Below, one piece after another: positions 34,976-42,144 of a stretch of DNA of 42,144 nucleotides. This stretch comes from Akkermansiaceae bacterium. Its GTDB lineage: Bacteria > Verrucomicrobiota > Verrucomicrobiia > Verrucomicrobiales > Akkermansiaceae. Location: NCBI GenBank assembly GCA_947462535.1, contig CANHPN010000016.1:1-42144 (forward strand), in the 5' to 3' direction. Positions within the stretch are counted from its first letter, which is position 1. Every line of letters starts with the position of its first letter. The notes beneath the pieces are model-generated. The model did no database searches. It was not told where the DNA came from and worked only from the letters and a program-made list of their open reading frames with translations. The position numbers were made by a program, and so were the translations under genes.

Positions 34976-35602
34976 CAGGTATTTGATGATCGCCTCCACC
35001 TTGCTGCGCACATGCAGTTTGAAGCAGATGCGTTTCACGTAGGTGCGGACGGTGGGCAGCGTGATGCCGAGTTCATCGGCCACCTCCTTGTGGATGTATC
35101 CGGCGGCCAGGAGCTTGAGGACCTCTGTTTCCCGCGGCGAGAGTGTTTCCCGTTCGTCCTCGATCTCGCGTTCCTCCCGGAAATACATCGCCATCTTACG
35201 GGCGATGGGCCCGGAAAACGGAGACTCGCCGGCGAAAACATCGCGAATCGCGTCAAGGATGTCATTTGAATTGCTGGATTTCAGGAGATAGCCGCTCGCC
35301 CCTTCCTTGAGTGCCCGGAAAATGTTGTCCTCTTCCTCGTAGGCGGTGAGCATCACCACTTCGACTTCCGGCAGTCGCTTCTTCAACTCGCGGATGCAGT
35401 CGATGCCGGATTTTCCCGGCAGATTGATGTCCATCAGGATGACATCCGGATAGAGCGAGGGAATCTTTTTCTCCGCCTCTTCGGCGGAAGACACGGCACC
35501 AAGAAAGGTGATGTCCTCCGCGACCTTGAGGATCTCGATGAGGTGCTGCTGGAGCAGGAGGTCGTCCTCCACGATCACGACGGACTTTTTCTTGGGGATC
35601 AT
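34970..35602 (-). CDS. NarL/FixJ-type response regulator
   Basis: The 210-residue DNA-binding regulator has a receiver domain (about residues 6-125) with acidic residues VEDD, the phosphoacceptor Asp58 in DVILMDINLPG, Thr in VVMLTAYEE and Lys in GYLLKSS. A LuxR-type helix-turn-helix (about 150-208) follows: LSPRETEVLKLLAAGYIHKE, then ADELGITLPTVRTYVKRICF. Its start overlaps the kinase stop by 4 nt, so the pair is translationally coupled. Targets are not known; the adjacent convergent glycan genes are candidates. Confidence 0.93.
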   Translation of the reverse strand: MIPKKKSVVIVEDDLLLQQHLIEILKVAEDITFLGAVSSAEEAEKKIPSLYPDVILMDINLPGKSGIDCIRELKKRLPEVEVVMLTAYEEEDNIFRALKEGASGYLLKSSNSNDILDAIRDVFAGESPFSGPIARKMAMYFREEREIEDERETLSPRETEVLKLLAAGYIHKEVADELGITLPTVRTYVKRICFKLHVRSKVEAIIKYLS

Positions 35603-37230
35603 TGGGTTCTGGGTTTGGGGGTCATGGCCAATGGCGCGGTGAACAGGATCCGCAGGCCGCCCTCGACGAGGTGTTCTAAACTGCAGGTGCCGCCAATGGA
35701 TTTCATGCGGCGCTTGAGGTTTTCGAGCCCGAGGCCTGTGCGGCGTGATTCTTCGGTGATGCCGATGCCGTTGTCAGTGATGGTAATCAGGAGGACGTTC
35801 CTTTCCAGTTCGATCTTCATGTCGAGTTCGGTGGCTCGGGAATGCTTCAGCACGTTGTTCAAGGTCTCCTTGACTGCGAGGCTCACATTGTGCCGGAATT
35901 CATAACTGATGGGCTGGTTTTCCGTGATGAACATCGCGTCCACCCGGCAACGGATCTTCTTGAGTCGGCAGAGCTCGTTGATTAATCGATAGAGGAAATC
36001 GACCAGCGATTCGAGGTCGTCGTTGTTTGAGTTGAGCATCCAGACGGTTTCCGACAGCGCGCCGATTAGGTCGCGCGACATCGAGGAGATCTGCCTGAAT
36101 GCCTTGCCGGCATCCTCATGGTGGATGGTGTTGTCCGCATGGGAGGCGACCAGCGAGATGTGGGAGACGCGAGTGCCAATGTCGTCATGCAGATCCAGCG
36201 CGATGCGCCGCCGCTCCTCGGAAATCATCCGCTCCTGCACGAGGTGAAGGTGGATTCTCCGGTGAATCAAATAACGTCCGATCAAGACCGAAATGAAGGA
36301 TGCGACCAGTGTGGCGACGCCCCAAAACCAGAAGCTCCTCCAGAAGACTGTCGGCACCACAAGCGAGATGGCGGTAACGGATTTCAGGGATTCTCCAGTC
36401 AATGAGAGGTCTTCCACCACGAAGCGGTATTTGCCGGCGGGCAGCCGTTCATAGGTCGCCGCGAAGTCGCCGCCCAACCCCGTGCTGTAGACCTCCTTCC
36501 AGCGAATCTCCAGGGCCTCGCCAGCGGCTAAGTCTGGTGGAATCCGGATTCGCGCCGTCCAGTCGGCATGCGCGCCGATGTCGTTGTCAACGATCATGAG
36601 AAACGGATTGGAGTCGTTCTGAACTCCAAACTGTTCTCCGGTTGCCATCGACGGGTGGGTGCCGGACTTGTTCCATGCCGTTTTTTTTTCTCCCGGGATA
36701 CGGCTATCCGACATGAGAACTTTGGAAGGCACCCCGGGTTTCGCCACCGTGGTGGCGTTCATACCCTTGATCGCGAAGATCCCGACCAGGGATGCGGGGC
36801 CCGCAGTGGTCATGTTGAGCGACATGGAGACCGCGCCAGGCGGCACCGTGACCATTTGCATCCGGGAGGTATAGACGGAGTCCTTGACCGACCCCCTCCA
36901 GCCGGCGCTGCGACCGCTTACAGGGAATGAATCTGTCCGGATCTGGTCCAGTTGCTGATTGAAAAACACCACCCGGACGAACATGGTGTCGGTCCGTTGG
37001 TTCCAGTCCTCGTCAAGACCTTCGAGTTTGTAGCGGACGAACAAGGACTTGGGTTTGACGAGGAGGCGCAAGGCGTCGGTTCCTGCGGGAACCGTGAGAT
37101 CTGCCCCGCGACGGGCTGTCTTCTCCCTGCCCACGAAAACCTCGATGGACGTGGTGTCGGTAGCCGCAAGGACTTGATGCTGGCAGCAAAGCAGGGCGAC
37201 AAGTGGAAGGGTGCGGTGGTAAGTGATCAA
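35599..37230 (-). CDS. Sensor histidine kinase, HisKA_3 type, with periplasmic Y_Y_Y-like sensor
   Basis: The 543-residue kinase has a signal peptide or first membrane segment at the N-terminus (MITYHRTLPLVALLCCQHQV). A periplasmic sensor follows with two Y_Y_Y-like elements (LFVRYKLEGLDEDWNQRTD; ATYERLPAGKYRFVVEDLSL). One clear transmembrane helix is TVFWRSFWFWGVATLVASFI. The HisKA_3 box is RRRIALDLHDDIGTRVSHIS with the phosphorylated His in LHDD. The ATPase has NVSLAVKETLNNVLKHS and ITDNGIGI, then GLGLENLKRRM. Hybrid regulators of Bacteroidetes/Verrucomicrobia usually put a long propeller before Y_Y_Y; here it is absent. It pairs with the overlapping response regulator. Confidence 0.88.
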   Translation of the reverse strand: MITYHRTLPLVALLCCQHQVLAATDTTSIEVFVGREKTARRGADLTVPAGTDALRLLVKPKSLFVRYKLEGLDEDWNQRTDTMFVRVVFFNQQLDQIRTDSFPVSGRSAGWRGSVKDSVYTSRMQMVTVPPGAVSMSLNMTTAGPASLVGIFAIKGMNATTVAKPGVPSKVLMSDSRIPGEKKTAWNKSGTHPSMATGEQFGVQNDSNPFLMIVDNDIGAHADWTARIRIPPDLAAGEALEIRWKEVYSTGLGGDFAATYERLPAGKYRFVVEDLSLTGESLKSVTAISLVVPTVFWRSFWFWGVATLVASFISVLIGRYLIHRRIHLHLVQERMISEERRRIALDLHDDIGTRVSHISLVASHADNTIHHEDAGKAFRQISSMSRDLIGALSETVWMLNSNNDDLESLVDFLYRLINELCRLKKIRCRVDAMFITENQPISYEFRHNVSLAVKETLNNVLKHSRATELDMKIELERNVLLITITDNGIGITEESRRTGLGLENLKRRMKSIGGTCSLEHLVEGGLRILFTAPLAMTPKPRTQ

Positions 37231-37455
37231 ATAAGAATTTCAATATAACACGGTGATTTGATGATGCAAGCAAGACGTGGCGACGGTGATTTCCCCAAAT
37301 GGGGAAACGCGCCGTTGGAATTGGCCGAAAATGCGGCGGTGCCAATCTCGCTGGAGACCGGACAGGACGACGCGGAGCGCAGGAAGTCGCTGGAATTGTG
37401 AAAGCCTGCGAAACGACGAGTTGCCCCATCGACCGGTGATCGTCACCACTACCTT
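37231..37455. promoter_or_regulatory. Region upstream of the sensor kinase gene
   Basis: On the minus strand TTGCAT (37264-37269) and TATATT (37242-37247) are 16 bp apart, a sigma-70-like pair, though its start site would lie only a few bases before the kinase ATG at 37230. A 7-bp inverted repeat, TTTCCCC/GGGGAAA with a 4-nt loop at 37290-37307, lies just upstream and could be an operator. Confidence 0.4.
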
Positions 37456-40400
37456 TCAAATTCGAAGCGCCGTCTTCAAAAACGGCGCGGTGCGGGAGGT
37501 TTTGGACTTGGCGACTTTTTCCGGCGGGCCTTCGGCGATGATCCTCCCGCCGCCGTCGCCAGCTTCGGGGCCGAGGTCGAGGATCCAGTCGGCCTCGGCC
37601 GCGACGGCCATGTGGTGCTCGATGACGACGACAGTGTGGCCTTCATCGACGAGGCGGTGGAGCACGTCAATAAGGCGTTGGACGTCTTCGAGGTGGAGGC
37701 CGACGGTCGGCTCTTCGATCAGATAGAGGTTGCGCTGGGTGAGCGCGGCGTTGTTGAGGGTGGCCTTGGTGCCGCGGCCTTTGGTGAGCTCGGAAACGAG
37801 TTTGACGCGCTGCGCCTCGCCACCTGATAGAGTTGGCGATGGCTGGCCGAGCTGGAGGTAGCCGAGGCCGGTGTCGGCCATGAGTTTGAGGGGGTGGGAG
37901 ATGCGCGGTTGGGATTTGAAGAAGGCGCAGGCTTCGTCGATGGTCATGGCGAGCACCTGGCCGATGTTTTTCTGGCGGAAGGTGACTTCTAACGTCGCCG
38001 GGTTATAGCGCTCGCCGTTGCAGGATTCGCAATGGACCCAGGTGCTGGGGAGGAAATCCATTTCCAGTTTCACGCGGCCGTTGCCTTTGCACTCGGGGCA
38101 GCGTCCGCCCTCGGTGTTGAAGGAGAAACGCGAGGCGTCGAAGCCGCGCATGCGGGCCTCGGGGATCTGGGCGAAGAGTGCGCGGATGTGGTCGAAGACT
38201 TTGACGTAGGTGGCCGGGCAGGAGCGGGAGGTCTTGCCGATGGGGGATTGATCGACTTCGTAACAGGCTTTGATGGATTTGAAGCCCTCGGCTTTGGTGA
38301 AAGGCATGGATTTTTTGGCTTCGCGGCGACCGGTGATCGCCGCTACGGCCACGCAGGAATGCATCAGCGAGGATTTCCCGGAACCTGAAATGCCGGTGAG
38401 CACGGTGAGGCGGCTGAGAGGGATGGCGGCAGTGATGTTCTTGAGGTTGTTGGCGTGGCAGCCAGCAATAGTTAGGAAAGGGTGATTCTTTTTCACCTCA
38501 CGGCGCGAACCACGGGTGGGGTGGTTAATCACGGCGGAAAGAGCGCGATAGGTGGGGGAGAGGTGGTTTTTGCCTTTCGATTTTGAGGCGGAAAGGACTG
38601 GCGGTTTGCCTTGATAGGCGATTTCGCCGCCGAGGCGGCCGGCACCGGGGCCAAGATCGATGAGGTGATCCGCCGCGGCGATGGTATCCTCGTCGTGCTC
38701 GACGATGATGAGGGAATTCCCCTGGTCGCGGAGGGCGATGAGGGTTTTGAGGAGGGCGGCGTTGTCGCGGGGATGGAGGCCGATGGTGGGCTCGTCGAGC
38801 ACATAAAGCACGCCGCGGAGGTTGGAGCCGAGCTGTGCGGCGAGGCGGATGCGCTGGGACTCGCCGCCGGACAGGGTGTTGCCGGAGCGGTCGAGCTGGA
38901 GGTAGCCGAGGCCGACTTCCTGGAGGAAGGCGAGGCGCTGGCGGATTTCGGGTAGAATGTCGCGGGCGATGAGGGCGTCGCGGGAGGCGGTAAATTTGAT
39001 TTTTTGGAAGTGGATCGATGCGGCGTTGATAGAGAGTTGGCCGAGGTCGGAGATGGCGGTGGAAGAATCGCGGCGAGACGCCGCTGACACGGCCTGCGGC
39101 GAGACGCCGCAGCTACTGAGGCGGACGGCGGAGGCGGTGGGGTTGAGGCGGGAGCCGTGGCAGGCGGGGCACTCGACGAGTTCGATGCAGTCCATGCGAT
39201 CGATGGCGCGGTCGGCGTCCATTTCGGCCTCTAACACGGAGTCGAAGCGGGCGATGTCTAGGTGTTGGCGGCGTTTCGGCACGCGACCGTGGCCGCGGCA
39301 TTCAGGGCACCAGCCGTGCGGGGAGTTGAAAGAGAAGAGGCGGGGGTCGAGCGCTTCGAAGGATTGGTTGCAGCTGGGGCAGCTGGAGTGGGTGGAGAGC
39401 AGGATGAATTTTTTGTCGGCGGTGAAGAGTTTGAGGAGACCCTTGCCGATGGTGAGGGCGCGCTCCAGCGACGGCGGGAGGCTGGTGACTGTCGTTTTGG
39501 AAATTTCCGCCACGACGACGTCGATGTCGTGCTCCTTGAAGCGTTCGAGGCGGGTGAAGCCCTCGGCGTCCTTGAACTGTTTGTCCACAAGCAAACGGGT
39601 GAAACCCTGTTTGAGCGCCCACTCGGCGATCTCGTTGTGATAGCCTTTTTTGCCGCGGATAATCGGGGCAAGCAAGGTGACGGGACCTTTTTTGAGGTGG
39701 CCGCGGATGGTGTTCTCGATGGCGGATAGAGATTGTTTCTCCACCGGGACCTGGCAGTCCGGGCAGTAGAGGGTGCCGAGTTTGGAGTAGAGCAGGCGGA
39801 TGAAGTTCCACAGCTCGGTGACGGTGGCGACGGTGGATTTTCCGCCGCCCTGGGAGACACGCTGCTCGATGGCGACCGTGGGCGGGAGGCCTTGGAGTTG
39901 GTCGATCTCGGGTTTTTCCAACTGCTCCGCGAACTGCCGGGCGTAGGCGGACATGGAGTCGAGGAACCGGCGCTGGCCCTCGGCAAAGAGGATGTCGAAG
40001 GCTAGGGTGGATTTGCCGGAGCCTGATAGACCGGAGATGACGACGAGCTGGTCGCGCGGGATGTCGAGGGAGATGTTTTTGAGGTTGTGATGGCGGGCGC
40101 CGCGGAGGGTGATGGAATTGGTTGAGGGTGAAGAGAAAGATGGAGCGGGACGCTCCTTGCACGGTCTGGGGCGAGACGCCCCAGCCACGAGTGGCCCTAA
40201 GAAGCGGGCGGTGGGGGTGTCGAGCTTGGCGACGGTCTCGGGCGGGCCTTGGGCGACTAACTGGCCGCCGTGTTTGCCGGCTTCGGGGCCGAGGTCGAGG
40301 ATCCAGTCGGCGGATTTGATGACGTCGAGGTTGTGCTCGATGACGAGCAGGGAGTGGCCGGAATCGACTAACTTCTGGAAGACGGTGAGCAGGTTCTCGA

Positions 40401-41998
40401 TGTCGGAGAAGTGGAGGCCGGTGGTGGGTTCGTCGAGGATGAGGAGCTTGTTTTTCTGGCTGGGACTGGAAGTCCCAGCCACGCTCAGCAATTGGCAGAG
40501 TTTGAGGCGCTGGGCCTCGCCGCCGGAGAGGGTGTTGAGGGGCTGGCCGAGTTTGAGATAGCCGAGGCCGACCGCGAGGAGCGGAGCGAGGGCGGTGAGG
40601 ATTTGCTCGATGAGGCGGAGTTCCTTTTTGGAGTAATCGGCCTGGCGGTTGAAAACCGCCGCAACGTCGGCGACGGTTAGGTCGAGCACGTCGGCGATGG
40701 AGAGGCCGTTGTAGGTGTAGTCGAGGGTGGAGGATTTGTAGCGCTTGCCGTTGCAGTCGGGGCAGGTGACGTAGAGGTCGGAGAGGAACTGCATCTCGAC
40801 CTTTTCGAAGCCGTTGCCGGCGCAGCGGTCGCAGCGGCCCTCGCCGGAATTGAAGGAGAAGAAGCCGGGCTTGAGCGCGGCTGATTTCCCGGCGTCGGTC
40901 TCGCAGAAAAGCTGGCGGATGGGATCGAACGCGCCGAGGAAAACGGCGGGCGTGGAGCGCGGTGTGCGAGCGACGGCTGTTTGATCGACAAGCTCGACGC
41001 CGCTGAGATATCGGGAGCCTTTGAGCTCCTTGAGCGGCGCGGCGTCACCTTCGGCCTCCTGGCCTAACTTGCGGGCTAGGTTGAGGTAGAGGACGTCGTG
41101 GGCGAAGGTCGATTTGCCGGAGCCAGAAACGCCGGTGAGCACGGTGAAGAGGCCGAGCGGGAGATCGACGTCGAGTTTCTTGAGGTTGTGGCGGGTGGCT
41201 CCGCGGATGGAGAGGAGTTGCTTGGTGGGCTTGCGGCGCTTGGTGGGGACAGCGATGGATTTGCTGCCATCAAGCCATGGGAGAGTGCCGATTGATGATT
41301 GATGGGTTTTGATTTTTGATTTTTTGGAGGGCGATTCACCTCCAGGGTTTCCTTGATAGATGAGGGTGCCGCCACAGGAGCCTGCGCCGGGGCCGAGGTC
41401 CACAAGGTGGTCGGCGGCGAGCATGACGGTTTGCTCGTGCTCGACGACGACAAGGGTGTTGCCTTTGTCGCGGAGTCCGTGCATGACCCCGACGAGGCGG
41501 TCGATGTCGCGCGGGTGGAGGCCGACGGTGGGCTCGTCGAGGACGAAGAGCGTGCCGGTGAGCGCCGCGCCGAGACAGGTGGTGAGGTTGACTCGCTCGA
41601 CCTCACCGCCGGATAGGGTGCGGGTCGTGCGATCAAGGGTGAGGTAACCGAGGCCGACTTGGTCGAGGTAGCTGAGCCTCGACTCGATTTCCGTGACGAC
41701 AAGGTCCAGCGTGGGATCGGCAGGGCGGCTGGATATTTCATATTTGAGATATGAAATAACCGGGAGGAAATCGGAGATCGGGAGGGCCCAAAGATCCGGG
41801 AGGGTTTTACCGCTGACTTTGAAGCAGAGGGACTCGGGTTGGAGGCGTTTGCCGCGGCAGGCGGAGCAGGTGGTGTAGGAGCGGTAGCGGGACAGGAAGA
41901 CGCGGACGTGCATCTTGTAGGCCTTGGTTTCCATCCAGTCGAAGAAGCCTTTGATGCCATACCAGTCGCCGGACTGCCATAGGTCTTCGAGCTCGTCC
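37456..41998 (-). CDS. uvrA: Double-length excinuclease subunit UvrA, 5' end cut off by an IS
   Basis: UvrA finds bulky DNA lesions and loads UvrB. This gene encodes two fused UvrA units. About 1514 codons remain; roughly 380 N-terminal residues, including the first Walker A, are lost. In-frame UvrA sequence upstream of the ATG at 41934 ([20 protein letters not shown]) continues to the IS at 41999, so that ATG is not the native start. Unit 1 retains [34 protein letters not shown] and [11 protein letters not shown]. Unit 2 has [35 protein letters not shown] and [11 protein letters not shown], with zinc-type CxxC pairs (CPDC, CPECRG, CPECKG, CESCNG). Three palindromic repeats and one AT-rich repeat are translated within it. 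Double UvrAs are known in this phylum besides a normal UvrA. Confidence 0.9.
37467..37488 (-). terminator. Hairpin at the 3' end of uvrA
   Basis: GCGCCGT and ACGGCGC form a perfect 7-bp stem with an 8-nt loop inside the last codons of uvrA. There is no T run after it, so intrinsic termination is uncertain. Confidence 0.3.
39070..39112. repeat. Paired palindromic repeat inside uvrA, copy a
   Basis: GCGGCGAGACGCCGC (15 nt) is followed by TGACACGGC and then CTGCGGCGAGACGCCGCAG (19 nt). Each palindrome has an AGA centre. On the coding (minus) strand it adds [19 protein letters not shown] to UvrA unit 2, between AVRL and ISDLGQLS, where related UvrAs have only a few residues. Confidence 0.8.
40142..40184. 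repeat. Paired palindromic repeat inside uvrA, copy b
   Basis: GGAGCGGGACGCTCC (15 nt), then TTGCACGGT, then CTGGGGCGAGACGCCCCAG (19 nt) and CCACG. The order, sizes and 9-nt spacer equal those of copy a, with compensated stem changes. It encodes part of the linker between the two UvrA units ([18 protein letters not shown]-like frame on one strand; [16 protein letters not shown] in the UvrA frame). Confidence 0.8.
40460..40478. repeat. Palindromic repeat inside uvrA, copy c (single stem)
   Basis: CTGGGACTGGAAGTCCCAG is a 19-nt palindrome with 8-bp arms and a GGA centre, followed by CCACG as in copy b. Flanking GG/CC extends the stem to 10 bp. In UvrA it gives [11 protein letters not shown] between the signature [11 protein letters not shown] and Walker B LLILDEP of unit 1. 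Confidence 0.75.
41291..41327. repeat. AT-rich short tandem repeat inside uvrA
   Basis: ATTGATGATTGATG leads into TTTTGATTTTTGATTTTTT, a degenerate 7-8 nt tandem pattern very different in composition from the GC-rich gene. It encodes [12 protein letters not shown] in a linker before the second ATPase of unit 1. Confidence 0.65.
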
Positions 41999-42016
41999 CA
42001 GGGCTACCTCATTTTG
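41999..42016. repeat. IS terminal inverted repeat (left end)
   Basis: Exact 18-bp reverse complement of 132-149. Confidence 0.85.
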
Positions 42017-42064
42017 GTACAATCCGCACTTGTACGAAACGACCGTTTGATTTAAGCGGGCCGG

Positions 42065-42144
42065 ATGGCTTGCAAGAAGACCCGTAATGAAGAGTATGCC
42101 GGAGGGTTTCCTCCCGGCATGGAAGCATTTGAAAAGCTCACCGA
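42065..42144 (+). CDS. Transposase N-terminus, ISAs1-like (3' partial)
   Basis: From ATG 42065 the frame reads MACKKTRNEEYAGGFPPGME and AFEKLT up to the edge. ISAs1 transposases begin with a short leader before a 'F..L.DPR' block, which AFEKLT would enter. The start is 49 bp inside the terminal repeat, a normal distance. It is the same orientation as the transposase fragment at 2-139, so the two ends probably belong to copies of one element. Confidence 0.55.
   Translation, partial: MACKKTRNEEYAGGFPPGMEAFEKLT

Larger units (their letters stand above)
41999..42144 (+). mobile_element. Left end of an ISAs1-like insertion sequence interrupting uvrA
   Basis: The element begins with CAGGGCTACCTCATTTTG, the inverse of 132-149, and continues off the right edge with the start of a transposase gene. 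It lies inside the uvrA reading frame, which meets an in-frame stop 8 nt into the IS. The target duplication cannot be seen because the other flank is outside the window. Confidence 0.8.

Noticed and set aside
37231-37455. Small plus-strand open frames between uvrA and the kinase
   Set aside because: Arginine-rich shadow translations without start signals or motifs; the region reads better as a promoter.
1-42144. CRISPR array, tRNA or rRNA genes
   Set aside because: No regularly spaced direct repeats of CRISPR type, no tRNA-like cloverleaf with a CCA-type end and no rRNA core motif were seen on either strand.
1-42144. Integrated prophage or anti-phage island
   Set aside because: No structural phage genes, phage integrase or known defence module is present. 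The HNH protein alone sits in a housekeeping context.

Overview
The window looks like one contig of a verrucomicrobial genome (order Verrucomicrobiales, Akkermansiaceae/Verrucomicrobiaceae-like). Signs of this are the DUF5069 and DUF6288-type proteins, a Verru_Chthon-cassette fragment, PVC-type dehydrogenase/cytochrome pieces, a large secreted sulfatase, a double-length UvrA, GC-rich coding sequence and mostly weak Shine-Dalgarno sites. Both ends run about 146-149 bp into copies of the same ISAs1-like insertion sequence, which shows an 18-bp inverted terminal repeat. This suggests the contig was broken at a repeated element.

Layout. 1-149: IS right end. 245-688: DUF5069 protein (-). 875-4209: argH and purH. 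4575-5186: HNH endonuclease (-). 5488-13206: a phosphate-uptake cluster with a Pho-box-like site, an OprO/P-type porin, pstS, pstC, pstA, two pstB genes and phoU, followed by a short alpha-glucan phosphorylase gene. 15012-21350: an electron-transfer and uptake region that is partly decayed. It holds a cupin/HEAT/cytochrome c chimera with a frameshift, a TonB-dependent receptor, a cytochrome c-PQQ sugar dehydrogenase, and LamG and propeller debris of a PVC-type dehydrogenase. 21635-25871: a PDZ/DUF6288-like protein and a tandem SGNH hydrolase whose second domain has lost key residues. 25869-27510: a scar made of an IS remnant, a Verru_Chthon cassette A fragment, one intact secreted protein and a HEAT-like fragment. 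27658-34956: a multidomain sulfatase (-), a GH71/99-like glycoside hydrolase and a Tat-exported Gfo/Idh/MocA oxidoreductase. 34970-37230: a NarL-type response regulator and its HisKA_3 kinase (-). 37456-41998: a double UvrA (-) cut at its 5' side by the right-hand IS.

The genes suggest two physiological themes. One is phosphate scavenging, running from porin to periplasmic binding protein to ABC transporter with PhoU control, next to a phosphate-consuming glycogen phosphorylase. The other is breakdown of sulfated or complex glycans by the sulfatase, glycoside hydrolase, SGNH esterase, oxidoreductase and sugar dehydrogenase, possibly under the adjacent two-component system.

The most unusual signal is a family of palindromic mini-repeats inside the uvrA reading frame. 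Three sites share one architecture with compensated stems. They lie exactly where the UvrA protein has extra loop or linker residues, and a separate AT-rich short repeat occupies a fourth linker.
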